Below are positions 25,966-38,969 of a stretch of 64,000 nucleotides of DNA, piece after piece (within the stretch, counting starts at the first letter, position 1; each line of letters starts with the position of its first letter). Source of the stretch: Brachyhypopomus gauderio. Taxonomy: Eukaryota; Chordata; Actinopteri; Gymnotiformes; Hypopomidae. The position numbers and the translations under genes were made by a program. The notes beneath the pieces were generated by a model. The model made no database searches. It was not told the DNA's origin and saw nothing but the letters and a program-made list of their open reading frames with translations. The stretch spans positions 1,824,358 to 1,888,357 of the forward strand of contig NC_135225.1 of the NCBI RefSeq assembly GCF_052324685.1, given 5' to 3'.

Positions 25966-27067
25966 ATTGTAAATGTGTGTGAGGAGATATTGCAGGTTTC
26001 AGAAGTCTACACTGTTCATATGCTAAAATTGTAGCTAACCAGCTAGTGTGCCAACAGCCAGTTAGTGTAGAACATTTTTACGTAATTTTTGGAGTTGACA
26101 AGGATAAATCTCTCCATATAGGCAAAATGCTGAACTTTTAGTTAATGAATAAGAATGTAACTACTCAAAATGGTGCCTCTGAGATACTGCTGTAAGCCTT
26201 TAAGGATTTTCGGGTTGATGTTTGCGTTCTTGTCAGTGAAGCTCTCTTCAGGCCTGTTAATTCATGCTTGTCTTATCTGATCTGCGTTTTGTGCCGTACT
26301 AAAAGCGAACCGTTAGATTGTTCTACTTGACGCAGGTCCTGTTGGTCAGTCGTGAATATGCAACATATTGGGGTTCATGCCCACACCATGGAATGAAAAA
26401 AATAAACAAACATAGTCTCTAATTTTAAGACCAATTTTGGAAAGGATATTAAAGCATACTGAAATGCATTAAGCATTTGACAGAAATTACAAAGCATCGG
26501 TGCAGGATCTTGTATTATTTTTTATTATATTGAAAACTATTTTTGTCCAAAGTGTGACCATCAGAAGAGTGCGGACACGCTACACAACATGCCACGACAG
26601 TGACAACAAGGGAAAACTTTTGCTTCAGCAGATATAAAGGGCTCTGAAAAACTATTACAAAGGAGATTTGTGTTGTTTCCATGTCCATCACTGACATGGC
26701 CTGTCTGTAGAGTGGCACATGGAGTGGACATGTTTGAAGGAATCATTTATAGTTTTATCATGTGTCAATCAAACACCAGAAGCTTTTCAGCATGAGTTTG
26801 AGAACATAGAAGGAACAGTGTATCCGTCCCGCCCTTCTGCAAGCCACTCTTGTGTGTTTGTTTTTGTGACCATGATTAACAAAGTCACGGGAAAAAAAAA
26901 ATGCTAACTCACATGGAAATACACAACCACCTAAGATGCATCTGATATTCAGCCGCATTAGTTATGCATTTTAAGGACAAAAAACAACAAAGGGTGTGAA
27001 ATGCATGAGAAAGACAAAGAGACTCATGTCTTTTATATGTGAAGTGTTAGATGAAAGCTTCAGTGTG

Positions 27068-27116
<49 letters not shown>

Positions 27117-27979
27117 CCCTTGCCCTCTTATAGAATAAAACTGTGTAAGTGATGCAATTGTGTGGTAAATATCAGTCATTCATGTTTAATTATCCTTGTA
27201 CATTTTGTCTTTTGCAGTTCAGTGTTTCTGAACATTTGTCCTTGTTTCTAAAACTGAAATAACAATGTAACGTGAACAGTGTGCCTTATTTTGCCAGGCT
27301 TATTTTCCATTTTATATTATTTTATTTATTTTAACCTCCCCACCCCTCCCCAAAAGGGACTGAGTTGTTTAAGAAGATGGATTGATGTGAACAGGATTGC
27401 CTTAAATTATAGGGGGAGAATGTAATCTCACTAAAGTGTGAGGCTCACTTCAATTTGAACAATTGATAACCTTGTTTGTTGTGAGAATGTAAAATTATGA
27501 AATGATGTTTGAGGTATGACCTTGTGCACACGCGTGTACATATCGAGCTTCGTTCCTTGATTCAGTATGAAGGAGGAAAGTTTCAACAGTCTTTCTTTAG
27601 AGAGGAAGTGGTACCTCCCTTCAGGAGCACACTTGGCATACTTGATGCTAAACTATACCACAAATGTTCTCCGCTGTTACATGCAGGCCTAATCTGAACT
27701 GTAAATGCGTCTGCAGTCGGTAAGATTATATCTTGGCGTAGTTGAGTTTCATGTGTAGGTAAACGACGTATACGCATCAGGAATGTCAACTGATGGTGAT
27801 AAAGTTGAAAGCAGTAGGGATAAGTACATTAAGTAGTGACATCTTAAATGAAGAAAAAATAAACAAAATATTTTTTGATGGGGGGAGCAGATGTAGTGAA
27901 AGAAACAACCGTGTCTGGCTGTACTGTGTTGTACACAGAACTGATAAAGAGCCAGAATGTAAGAAGGTGTCATGATGAT
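25966..27979. other. socs5 intron 1, unique sequence with a (GT)n tract
   Basis: No exon is seen. A (GT)n microsatellite lies at about 27066-27113. The short open frames have no recognisable domain. Confidence 0.5.
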
Positions 27980-28505
27980 TAGAGGACTTCACGTGTGTCA
28001 TGATGGCAGTGTTTAGAGGATTTCACGCGTGTCAGGATGGCAGTGTTTAGAGGATTTCACGAGTGTCAATATGGCAGTGTTTAGAGGATTTCACGAGTGT
28101 CAATATGGCAGTGTTTAGAGGACTTCACGTGTGTCATGATGGCAGTGTTTAGAGGATTTCACGCGTGTCAGGATGGCAGTGTTTAGAGGATTTCACGAGT
28201 GTCAATATGGCAGTGTTTAGAGGATTTCACGAGTGTCAATATGGCAGTGTTTAGAGGATTTCACGAGTGTCAATATGGCAGTGTTTAGAGGATTTCACGA
28301 GTGTCAATATGGCAGTGTTTAGAGGATTTCACGAGTGTCAATATGGCAGTGTTTAGAGGATTTCACGAGTGTCAATATGGCAGTGTTTAGAGGATTTCAC
28401 AAGTGTCATAATGGCAGTGTTTAGAGGATTTCACGCGTGTCATAATGGCAGTGTTTAGAGGATTTCACGCATGTCAGGATGGCAGTGTTTAGAGGATTTC
28501 ACCCA
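27980..28505. repeat. 34-bp minisatellite, about 15 copies, in socs5 intron 1
   Basis: The unit is AGAGGATTTCACGAGTGTCA followed by ATATGGCAGTGTTT. The early copies show a four-unit pattern (cgtgtgtcatg, cgcgtgtcagg, cgagtgtcaat twice) that repeats once. A homogeneous run of cgagtgtcaat copies follows, then a few decayed copies. This is a small higher-order repeat. Confidence 0.95.
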
Positions 28506-30615
28506 TGCTTGCCAGAAAGTGTTCAACAAGAAAATTAGTCATGTGAGATGAGACATAATTAGAGGTGATTGCTATATTAAAGCTGTCATGTTGCCGTGTT
28601 ATTTCATTCCAGTTATTGCCATCAGACCTGTCCTAATAAATAATCAGACCTGTCCTAATAAATAAGCTTGTGTCAAGTTACAGTCAAGTCAGGTAGCACT
28701 TGATATCACTCCAAGAGTTAATGGGTTATTTCGTTCTTAATGTTTTAATTCTGTTTCATTTTTAATTACCCAGTGAGTTTATCATATACACTTGAGATGT
28801 TTATTAGCTATCAATGCAGTGCTGAAAATGCCATTGTAGTTTGAGACTGTGTATTGTACAAGCCAACGTTAACAGTTCCATATTACCCAGAGCCGCACAT
28901 GATAACATTAATAAAGTTGAACTATGGAGGATTACCAACATCAGCTATTGTCATTAAAACTCTTTAGACACGTTTCAAATATGTATCCACACTGTGAAAT
29001 ATTATTTGTTGGTGTACATTTCACAGGCCCACAACCTCATTCTTCATTCATGGGCACACATACCTTTCTTATTATTTTCAGTGTAGTTACTGAATAATTT
29101 ATAGTACTCAATTCACTACAGTTAGTCAGTAATAAAACTAAAGTGTATGTGTTTAAAGCTGGAGTTTAACCTAATATGTAAACTAAAGTGAATAACATGG
29201 TTGCTATAATTTGTTTAAGTTATTTGAGGCACAAAAGAAAACATAATTAAAGTTCAAATGTTATATTGAACAATGTCTGGTGGATTATTATGTTGGCACA
29301 CTATACCACAGATTGTGTTTCTTCAACAACAGTGCACAATCAACATTGACTTGACAAAAACTAATTTACAATGTGTTTGGTCAAAATGCTGTCAAATCTT
29401 TGTATAATATTTAGGGATTATAATGAATTTGGAAACAGTAAATATATACAAATCAGCAAAGCAACAAACCTTTTATTTTCTGTTCAGAATAAATTCAATA
29501 CCAGGAAAGGCTCCTGACTCAGATAATGTTATGGTGGATTTTCTCTCTGAACCCTGATTGGTCTCGAGCTTCTAACAGAGCCCATGTTACCCTGTTAGTG
29601 TCAGAACAACCTGCTTTAGTCCTTCAGAGACCGTGAAAAGCTCAAATCTGCTCTGATGGAGATATATTATTTAATTAGAAAGAAGATGACGTCAAGTGCA
29701 ACTTTTGCCATCTGTAAGACCACGACGTCAGGAGATCCATCGCTCTACATTCTTTCATGAATACTACCTAAAAAACTTCACCAGGTAATGATTGAAACTA
29801 TGGGTTCAAATGGATTGGTGGGTCTTCTGTATGTAAGTTTCATGTTTCACTTTCATAGTTTCACATTTCCTGAGCAGCTCTGTCATATTTTCCTCTTTAA
29901 AGTTTATATTTTTGAGTCAGAGTTCTAAGAAAATTTGGGGCACTGGACAAGATCAAGTTGTTACCTTAGATTTGCATGTTTAACATGGAAGAGGACGACG
30001 TGGTCAGATCTGTCTCCAGGATGAAAGGGGAACTGAGGAGATTTGCTGTCAGACTTGAAGCTCGAATTGACAGGAGACAAGAACTGACTGCTATTCTTGT
30101 CAGTCTACATATGTGTCATCTCTCTGTCTGTACCCAGCTATCCCATTCGTCAGTATTTCCTCCAAGCATGTGCCTGCTGCCATGACAGGGAAAGTTCTTA
30201 GTCAGGTCCAGACTGGCTCAGTAATACATTACATACCACCAGATCAGCTGGGAGTAGATCCTTGCCTTCATTTATAGCCGTGGCCTTGTGTTCCCGCATA
30301 TCTGCCTGACAACTCCACGCTCACCGTATGACTCTACTGACCACTAACACATGTGCACACCTTGCACACACAAACACACACTCGATTATGTCCTAACAGT
30401 CTTCAATATCTCCACCAACTACTCTGTGCTTTATGAACAGTTTATTGCCAGAAATACTACCACGCCATATTCTTGTTTGCAGTTATTTTGTAACACTGTA
30501 TATCACTGGACACCATGTAACCTACATATGCACCATTAGAATGGTATAACCCCGATTGCATTGACAGGCACTAGTTTTTTTAGTGGTTAATTCTTGGTTT
30601 ATATTTACCCAACAG
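28506..30615. other. socs5 intron 1, 3' part
   Basis: No exon is seen before the coding-exon acceptor at 30614-30615. Two CRE/ATF-like motifs occur close together: TGACGTCA at 29687-29694 and CGACGTCA at 29723-29730. The rest is AT-rich. Confidence 0.45.
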
Positions 30616-30632
30616 GTCTGAGTCTCCAATCT

Positions 30633-32312
30633 ATGGAGAAAGTGGGGAAGATGTGGAGTAGCTTCAAGGGCAGGTGTCAAAGCCTCTTCCACACCCATGG
30701 TTCGGAGCCCAGTGTATGCAGCCTGGACACGGATGGCGTCCACTGTGTGATGGACATGGGCCAGGCAGATGTCCCAGGTGAGTCCCAGGCTGCTGGGGCC
30801 TCTGCTTCTGCCCAGGCTCTCCGGGTGAGCAGGGCACGCCGAGGCCACAACTGTGTGGCGGACATTCCCCAGATTGTGGAGATCACGGTGGACAAGGAGA
30901 CGGAGGACGTGCGGAGGGTGCCGATCGTGCGCAGGGACTCGTACTCCCGACACGCTCCCTGGGGGGGGAAGAAGAAACACTCCTGCTCCACTAAAACGCA
31001 GAGCTCTCTGGAGGCTGACGGGCAGACGTCCTGCTCAAGAGGAGGGCCCAGGAGGCGCGAGCGTTTCTACGGGACCAGCTCCGTCCAGGAGACGGGCGAG
31101 TCGGAAGCGGGAGGTGGTGGGCGGAGCTTGACTGTCCGCTCCGTACGGCAGCAGCTGAAGGACACGGTAGGCTTGTGTCTGCCTCTGCAGACGGCCCGCC
31201 GGCCCCGGTCCGCCACGGGCCAGGCTGCTTCCAAGCGCAAGATCCACCTGACGGAGCTGATGCTGGAGACATGTCCGTTTCCACCTGGCTCCGACCTGGC
31301 CAACAAGTGGCACCTCATCAAGCAGCACACGGCGCCGGTCAGCCCACATTCCTCCACCGCGCTGCTGGACGCTTTTGACCCGGCGCGCCCCGCCCTGGAG
31401 GACGAAGAGGAGAGGCTACGAGAGCGACGGAGGCTCAGCATCGAGGAAGGTGTCGATCCTCCACCCAACGCACAGATCCACACGTTGGAGGCCACGGCTC
31501 AGAGGTCCGCCCTCCACAAACTGGGACCAAAGATGGCACCCGGGTCCGGGGAGGCTCCTGGGGAGGTCAGGGGCTTGGGTGCTGGCAGCTCTTTCTCAGG
31601 GGGTGTGACTGGTATGGTGGCACAGGTGGGCGTGAGCTTGGCCACACCGCCCCAGCTGGCGGAGTGCGACTCCGAGGAAGACTCCACCACCCTGTGCTTG
31701 CAGGCGCGCAGGCCCAAGCAGAGGCACGCGTCTGGGGACGGACACTCCACCCGGCACCCCGGACCCTGGAAGGTGCACACACAGATCGACTTCATCCACT
31801 GCTTGGTGCCTGACCTGCTGGCCATCACAGCACTGCCCTGCTACTGGGGCGTGATGGATCGGTACCAAGCGGAGGCGAGGCTGGATGGCCGGCCCGAGGG
31901 CACCTTTCTGCTCCGCGACTCGGCGCAGGAGGACTACTTGTTTTCAGTGAGCTTCCGTCGCTACAACCGCTCGCTACACGCACGCATCGAACAATGGAAC
32001 CACAACTTCAGCTTCGACGCGCACGACCCCTGCGTCTTCCACTCCTCCACGGTCACGGGGCTGCTGGAGCACTACAAGGACCCGAGCGCCTGCATGTTCT
32101 TCGAGCCGCTGCTCACGGCGCCGTTGCACCGGACCTTCCCGTTCAGCCTGCAGCACCTGGCGCGTGCCGCCATCTGCAGCCGGACCACCTACGACGGCAT
32201 CAGCGCCCTGCCGCTACCGCAGACCCTGCAGGACGTCCTGAAGGAGTATCACTACAAACAGAAAGTGCGTGTTCGCTGGCTGGAGCGGGAGCCGCCGCTC
32301 AAGGTCAAATGA
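30633..32312 (+). CDS. socs5: Suppressor of cytokine signalling 5
   Basis: SOCS5 is a substrate adaptor of an elongin BC/cullin-5 E3 ligase that damps EGFR and IL-4/JAK signalling. A single exon encodes 559 aa (the human protein is 536 as I recall). The acceptor CAACAG at 30611-30615 precedes the ATG, and the start [19 protein letters not shown] matches the family, so I chose 30633 over the upstream in-frame ATG at 30594, which is intronic. The conserved JAK-interacting segment ([18 protein letters not shown] to TAPVSPHS) is at residues 201-236. The SH2 domain is about 404-497 with phosphotyrosine-binding Arg428 in [11 protein letters not shown]. The SOCS box is about 500-549, ending in [17 protein letters not shown] Gly/Ala/Ser-rich insertion at about 306-340 is longer than in mammals. 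GC content is much higher than the flanks. I cannot assign the a or b paralogue. Confidence 0.97.
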   Translation: MEKVGKMWSSFKGRCQSLFHTHGSEPSVCSLDTDGVHCVMDMGQADVPGESQAAGASASAQALRVSRARRGHNCVADIPQIVEITVDKETEDVRRVPIVRRDSYSRHAPWGGKKKHSCSTKTQSSLEADGQTSCSRGGPRRRERFYGTSSVQETGESEAGGGGRSLTVRSVRQQLKDTVGLCLPLQTARRPRSATGQAASKRKIHLTELMLETCPFPPGSDLANKWHLIKQHTAPVSPHSSTALLDAFDPARPALEDEEERLRERRRLSIEEGVDPPPNAQIHTLEATAQRSALHKLGPKMAPGSGEAPGEVRGLGAGSSFSGGVTGMVAQVGVSLATPPQLAECDSEEDSTTLCLQARRPKQRHASGDGHSTRHPGPWKVHTQIDFIHCLVPDLLAITALPCYWGVMDRYQAEARLDGRPEGTFLLRDSAQEDYLFSVSFRRYNRSLHARIEQWNHNFSFDAHDPCVFHSSTVTGLLEHYKDPSACMFFEPLLTAPLHRTFPFSLQHLARAAICSRTTYDGISALPLPQTLQDVLKEYHYKQKVRVRWLEREPPLKVK

Positions 32313-33420
32313 GAGCCAGCTCTGACCAACGGAGGCGTGAGCCATGAAGGCAGGACTCTCTCTGCCAACAGGAGTGCGTGTGGATCAGACCAGCGCTCAG
32401 TGAGCTGGAGTTAAGCTTGTACTGAAGGAACGTTTGGAACTGCCAATACTCAAGTGTTTTAGTTCATACTTACTTCACATGGAATATGCGTTTCTAATAA
32501 GCAGTTTACGCTACCTGGCAAGCACATGTTTAAGTGTTGAGCAGGGTTGGATCGGGATAGTTCTGTCCTCTCTGCTCTGTCTGTCTGACCATGTCTCCTC
32601 CATCAGCTTCCGCCTGTCTGCTAAACCGTCTGCACGGTTTCTCCCATTTCACACCATGTGGTCCCAGATTAGTTACAGACATTTACTCAAAAAAATGGAC
32701 AACATCCATTTAACTTCATTTAAATACTAACATTATACTCACAGTATGACGTTTTTTAAAGCTAGCCTTTAAAGGCTGATATTTAGTTATGCATTACCTG
32801 ATTATTTACTAAGCCAATTTACCAGCAATACGTTTCAATTTCTTCACCAAATCCTCTTGAGTGTTATGTTTCATGACGCAGCATTTAGATCTCAGAAAAC
32901 AGGTTACACATTCACTTTCAGCTCGTCTTTTTCAAGGGTGGCAGATATAAAAGACACAGATTAACTGCATGAGGAGGAAATTGCCAGTTAGAGACAGTCA
33001 TCATTTCCTGTTACCCACCAGCTACACACATGGGATGTACGAATACACCGACAGTTGACCATGTGAATCTAAAATTGGCTTGCAAAGTGGTGTCATCCTT
33101 CACCACAATTGCCATTTTAAATAGGGTGTTGCTATGTTCTGTTTTGCGTGAGGGTCTCAACAGAAAAAACCACAGGCACTTTTGTCATTTCAGTAGTTCA
33201 AAAACGAAGAGCGACCTGAACATCAGCAGTATCAGTTTGTGATTAGTATTACTGGCCATTATGGGGCGTACCTTGAGTTCACGTGTTCACAACTCACTAC
33301 CATTCTCTTCTGTCATAAAGGGTATGAATGAGTGATCTGTATTTCACACTGACATGACGTCACCTTCAGTCTGAGCAGATGTTTTATTCTACAAATAAAT
33401 GTTTTTTGTTTTATTCTGTC
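32313..33420 (+). other. socs5: socs5 3' UTR with candidate polyA signal at 33394
   Basis: There is no coding sequence after the stop. AATAAA at 33394-33399 is followed by a T/GT-rich stretch, as expected for cleavage and polyadenylation. This gives a UTR of about 1.1 kb. A perfect CRE (TGACGTCA) lies at 33355-33362. Longer UTRs using signals past the hAT element are possible. Confidence 0.5.
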
Positions 33421-33482
33421 TGTGGTTTTAAGAGGAAGTGATATTTGCAGTACGATTACCTCACGATGTCTTTGCTATAGAC

Positions 33483-34496
33483 CAGGGGTACTCAACTGGC
33501 GGACCGCGGTCCGGATCCGGACCCGAACGCAGTCCTGTCCGGACCCAATCTCATTCCTGATTAACTGGATACGGACCAAAACAAAACCGTAGCATTTATT
33601 TCAGGGCTATTGAAAAAACACTCCGTCACGAGTGTTACGTTTGCCACCCCCGCTCAACAACTTACGTTCGCCACCCCGCTCTACAACAAGCCTGCCTGGT
33701 TGACGCTTCGCGAGCGGCGCGAGGGTCCGCGCGGCGAAAATGACGTAATCGCTGTGGCTCCGCGTGTGCGCGAGTGTCTCGCGCGCTGTCGGTTCGAGAG
33801 GTCGTGCATCTCTCGAATTTTGTAACTTTGCGCCGCGCTTCAGCGCAATGAACAAAGTCACGTTTTCAGGGTTCATACACCTTTATAAGGTGGAATTAAA
33901 GCACTTGTACGTCACTTTCAAGGTCCATTTCAATATTTCCCAGCATGTTAAACATAATTAAGTTAAATATTTATACATATACTCGAAATAATTCGCTTTT
34001 TTATCACATTATTTAATGGTTGTTTATTTAAAAAACGCCCAATCTTCACGTCTTCACGTTCTCTCATGTTTCGTCCTGGAATTACAAGAGGCTCGTATTT
34101 GTTAACCTAATACAAGAGAACTATTCAGTCAGACAGCTATTTGTTGTGAAACCAAGTAGTTACAATTTCAAGCATTTTAAAGTACTTTAACCTAAATTCC
34201 AGCACTTTTCAAACCTGAAACATATAGCAACATTAAAATTGGTCAGGTAAATGTTCATTCCCCTGTTCTGAGGGGTGTTTCTACCACATATCGTATCGGA
34301 CAAAATGCCTATCGTTTCGGAGAACACTGCAGTGACGCTCGCGAAAGTATAAACACCTCCACCGTTCGCGCACCGTACCCCCCCCCCCCCCCCCCCCCGC
34401 TCAACAACTTACGTTCGCCACCCCCGCCGCACCGGACCTCAGGGCACAGGTATCTGCCAAAATTGGACCGCGGACAAATTTAGTTGAGTACGCCTG
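33483..34496. mobile_element. Nonautonomous hAT transposon with 8-bp target duplication
   Basis: The 5' end is CAGGGGTACTCAACT and the 3' end reads CAGGCGTACTCAACT in reverse complement (14 of 15 match). It is flanked by a perfect 8-bp direct repeat CTATAGAC at 33475-33482 and 34497-34504. CAGGGGT-type termini and 8-bp duplications are the hAT signature. The 1014-bp element has no transposase frame. It contains CGCTCAACAACTTACGTTCG units near 33653 and 34399, the second after a 21-base C run. Subterminal GGACCGCGG occurs at both ends. Confidence 0.92.
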
Positions 34497-34504
34497 CTAT
34501 AGAC

Positions 34505-36230
34505 TCAGCATGAACGTGGAGAAATGCCATTTGTGTGCTTGTTTTTCGGTGTTGATGTCCTGTTACCTTATCAAACGTGGTTAGTTCCACATACGCTGCA
34601 CTTTTATCCATTTGTGAAGCATCATAATTTGCTTCCTGTGTCATATTTTTGTGCACTAAAAAGAGATTCCTTTAACACTGTAAAAAAATGATGGGCTATC
34701 CAACTCTCGTAATCATATACCCTATGAGAAGCTGATTTGTTGATATGAGTGATGAATATTTTTTTATATGGGACAAATAAAGGCCAAACTAACGTCAAGT
34801 GTTGGGTTCACTGTCAAAGCTGGAATATATTAATATGAGAAAATGCTCAGGTCCACTATGAGTTCAACGTATGCACAATGGCTGGTTGCAATGGAAGCTG
34901 TTTACTCAGTGTTTGGGTTTTTAAGGATGTCTGTGTGCTGTTTCATCATGTACCCTGATCTGTATCCTGTTGTTTCTTTAACACTCTTGGCACATTTCAG
35001 ATTCAGGCATTGTCAGCAGTTTTTCATCACAACTAAAATGGCCTGTAGGAAGCTGGTTTATTGAAAAGATCAGCCCTTTTCCTCCCTGTTTGCTCTACAA
35101 AGACAGACCAACTGATTACAATCCTCCCTCCCCAAACAAACAGACAAACAAAACCTGCAGCTTTGTGTTGTGTGTGCGTTAAGTGCAGTGTATGTTTGGA
35201 AGATGCTGATATCAATGATAGTTGGCCCCGGGGTTTTCAAACGCAGCCTGCCCCTTAAGCGTCTCCTGCTTTTACACCCTTGCTCTCTAAAGTGAGGCCT
35301 CTGTAGAATACTGCGGACTGCTCACACGCACACTTGGGACTTTCTGCGCTATAACTCAGCAAATGAGTCTCTCCTGGCAGAGTCAAACCCTGCCCTGCCC
35401 TACAGGCGCTAATCATGGGCTAAATATACTAAGCTACGCTCTAAATTTACCATCCTACTAAAAGGACCAGTCTGTGTTTCTTGATGGGTTTTATGAAAAT
35501 ATAGAGTAGAGGGACTTTTTTCTTCCTCACTGGCCTGACCACATCCTCAGCATCACTATGTTGAGCTGAAAGCAGAAATTCTGTTGTTTGTGTAGTCTGC
35601 TTGGCCTCAACACTATTTGGGTGCTACGCTAAAGTTAGCGTTAGCAAGAGGCTAACACAGGGCACCATTGAGACATTTTGAGTTCTCTGGTGTCTTGCTG
35701 TGGGGGATGGGATTGAGTTAAAAAACTATCAGTCATTATTTGATTAAGGGTGGAGAGAATATGTTTGAGGGGCCTGTGATGATTGTAGACGTTTGAACAC
35801 TCCTCCTCTAATTCCACTGACTCCATTCACTGCTTTCGAAATAGTGCAGATCTGTCAGCCATTGCTACAGGGAATAAAGAAGTCGTTTCTCGAGAATCTT
35901 TGAACTCTGCCTCATAATAATGATCTAGGGTGGTGGGGTTTTCTCTATCACATGGTTAGTAGGACTTGAACAGCCTCTCAGCACTAAAACGTCTGTATCC
36001 CTCCCTGTTATTTGTTCTCTATGGGAACTGGCATGTGTCAGCCATCACAGTACCACATGGTGCCCATATGAACCATTAAACAGACTCTGTGCCATGACCA
36101 CAGACTTATAGAGGCCGGCAGCTTCCTTCTGTTCAGCAGTTAAACAGGAAAAGACATGCACACATAAATATAGAGGAATCTCTATTCTGCTCTATAAAAA
36201 GGTGCAAATAGATGTTTCAATGTTTATTAT
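34505..36230. other. Intergenic, no gene seen
   Basis: The short open frames are not conserved-looking. At 36231-36270 lies a fragment with TTTGTATAGCGCTTTTCACA, a tail sequence common to fish retroposons. The next minisatellite starts within it. Confidence 0.45.
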
Positions 36231-36270
36231 ATCAAATCAAATATATTTGTATAGCGCTTTTCACAACATA

Positions 36271-37425
36271 CAGTACTGTATGTGGAACACTACAGTGTCA
36301 GTACTGTATGTGGAACATTACAGTGTCAGTACTGTATGTGGAACACTACAGTGTCAGTACTGTATGTGGATCATTACAGTGTCAGTACTGTATGTGGATC
36401 ATTACAGTGTCAGTACTGTATGTGGAACATTACAGTGTAAGTACTGTATGTGGAACACTACAGTGTCAGTACTGTATGTGGAACATTACAGTGTCAGTAC
36501 TGTATGTGGATCACTACAGTGTCAGTACTGTATGTGGATCATTACAGTGTCAGTACTGTATATGGATCACTACAGTGTCAGTACTGTATGTGGATCACTA
36601 CAGTGTCAGTACTGTGTGTGGATCACTACAGTGTCAGTACTGTATGTGGATCATTACAGTGTCAGTACTGTGTGTGGATCACTACAGTGTCAGTACTGTG
36701 TGTGGATCACTACAGTGTCAGTACTGTATGTGGATCATTACAGTGTCAGTACTGTATATGGATCACTACAGTGTCAGTACTGTGTGTGGATCATTACAGT
36801 GTCAGTACTGTGTGTGGATCACTACAGTGTCAGTATTGTGTGTGGATCACTACAGTGTCAGTACTGTATGTGGATCATTACAGTGTCAGTATTGTATGTG
36901 GAACACTACAGTTTCAGTATTGTATGTGGAACACTACAGTTTCAGTACTGTATGTGGATCACTACAGTGTCAGTGCTGTATGTGGATCACTACAGTGTCA
37001 GTGCTGTATGTGGAACACTACAGTGTCAGTACTGTATATGGATCACTACAGTGTCAGTGCTGTATGTGGAACACTACAGTTTCAGTGCTGTATGTGGATC
37101 ACTACAGTGTCAGTACTGTATGTGGAACACTACAGTTTCAGTGCTGTATGTGGAACACTACAGTGTCAGTACTGTATGTGGAACACTACAGTGTCAGTAC
37201 TGTATGTGGAACATTACAGTGTCAGTACTGTATGTGGAACATTACAGTGTCAGTACTGTATGTGGAACACTACAGTTTCAGTACTGTATGTGGATCACTA
37301 CAGTGTCAGTACTGTATGTGGAACACTACAGTGTCAGTACTGTATGTGGAACATTACAGTGTCAGTACTGTGTGTGGAACATTACAGTGTCAGTACTGTA
37401 TGTGGAACATTACAGTGTCAGTACT
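36271..37425. repeat. 28-bp minisatellite, about 41 copies
   Basis: The unit is CAGTACTGTATGTGGATCAT followed by TACAGTGT. Variants are GATC/GAAC, ATT/ACT, TATG/TGTG and AGTG/AGTT. The period is not a multiple of three, yet all three plus-strand frames are open for 330-430 codons because the unit has no stop in any frame. Each unit contains TACAGT..ACTGTA inverted arms. It adjoins a retroposon-tail fragment. I see nothing to suggest the frames are translated. Confidence 0.95.
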
Positions 37426-38797
37426 CTTATGGAGCAATTGCTCTAGACTAAATCTAAATCACTCAGCCAATTCTACATTTGGTATTAGTTTATCTTTAAG
37501 TTGATTTTTTTAAAAGAATTTGTGACATGGCATGGTGATATATTACTTTTTTTATTTTTACATAAATCTTAATATTTACATAAATCCCTAATATGCAATG
37601 AGTATGATGTAACTATGGTTGCTGTACTGTCACTTTAATGCTGTATGTGCACATTGGTTGCTATGTGAATGCGTGCGCCATGGTGACGGAGCTTGACGAC
37701 GATGTGGACTAATGGTTGTAGTTGTGCATCCCAGACTTCCTCGTGGGTTCTGACTAATAACGACATCCGTATCAACATCCACAGGCAGACCCAGACCCAG
37801 GAAACAAACACAGCGTAATGATATTCCTCCTCTTCCTCCACTCCTTCTCTCTTTCTATTAGCTGCTGTCAGGATGGAATTGGATTGGTTTTGTTTTGTTT
37901 TTATCTATGGATAGTGGAGAAGTCCTGATTTTAATGTCTGTGTTTACTTCCTGTCCTCTTTGTCCTTGTTTTGTTGGGTCCTGTTTCACACTGTTGTCTT
38001 GTGCCTAACTTCATTGGAAAGCCGATGGTTACAGTGCTTGTAGTTTTCACTATTGGTGCTTTGCGAATGCTTTTGTCTAATATTGCAAATAAAGGTGTCA
38101 AGTGTATTCTGTGCAGTGGTAGGAAGACCCTTTTGTAGGGGTGTTGTGTGTTCATGTGGAATTGCAGGTATGTTTTTTTGGGGGGGGGTGGGGGGGTTGG
38201 ACACAATTACACATTACAGATATGTGTTTGATTCTGGCCTCTGAGGTCTTCTGCTGGAGGAGCTTGACGTTTGTGGTGCGGGAGCCAACACTGCCTTACC
38301 CGTCTCTCTCAAACCCAAGTATAAATAGTAACGCTGGTTATCAGTTTCACATTAGTCACGCCAGCTTCTGAATAATTGAAGCGTTCGTCCTGGAGATGTG
38401 AAAGAGGCAGAATTTTACACTTATTTCATTTAGCACACCAGGAAAAGCTTTGGTCACCGCCCACTCACATTGCCTGGGAACCGTGAGGCAGGGACACGTC
38501 CTGATTCGTCATTGTTGCTGCTCGTCATGTTCGGAGGCGGAGCTGTGGTGCCGGCTCTCTCATCTGTGCGTCAGTGGGGGAACAGGGCTTGTCCTTGCTA
38601 GCACTAGATGATATGTCGGCTATTTTTGAATGGCACGGTTTATCACATCACAGCGAAATGTTCTACTGACGGAGAAGGCCATGTGGAATGGCTGAATGAA
38701 TTTAAATTCTGTCCTAGTCATGAAATGCCTGTCTCTCATTCATAATGAGCCGAGTGACGTTCCTCTCCAGTGTTCCTCTCATACTCTGCAGATACCC

Positions 38798-38833
<36 letters not shown>

Positions 38834-38918
38834 AGGAGACCCCAGCTTATACTCAGAGCACCAGGCACACACTCCACACATACCACTGCATGTCATCGGC
38901 AAGGGCTGCAGGATGAGC

Positions 38919-38969
<51 letters not shown>

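Noticed and set aside
29976..30185. Short open frame beginning MFNMEEDDVVRSVSRM
   Set aside because: It has no recognised domain or splice context and lies in socs5 intron 1.
36202..37504. Three overlapping plus-strand frames of 333-430 codons
   Set aside because: They are the three frames of a 28-bp stop-free repeat and have no non-repeat conserved region.
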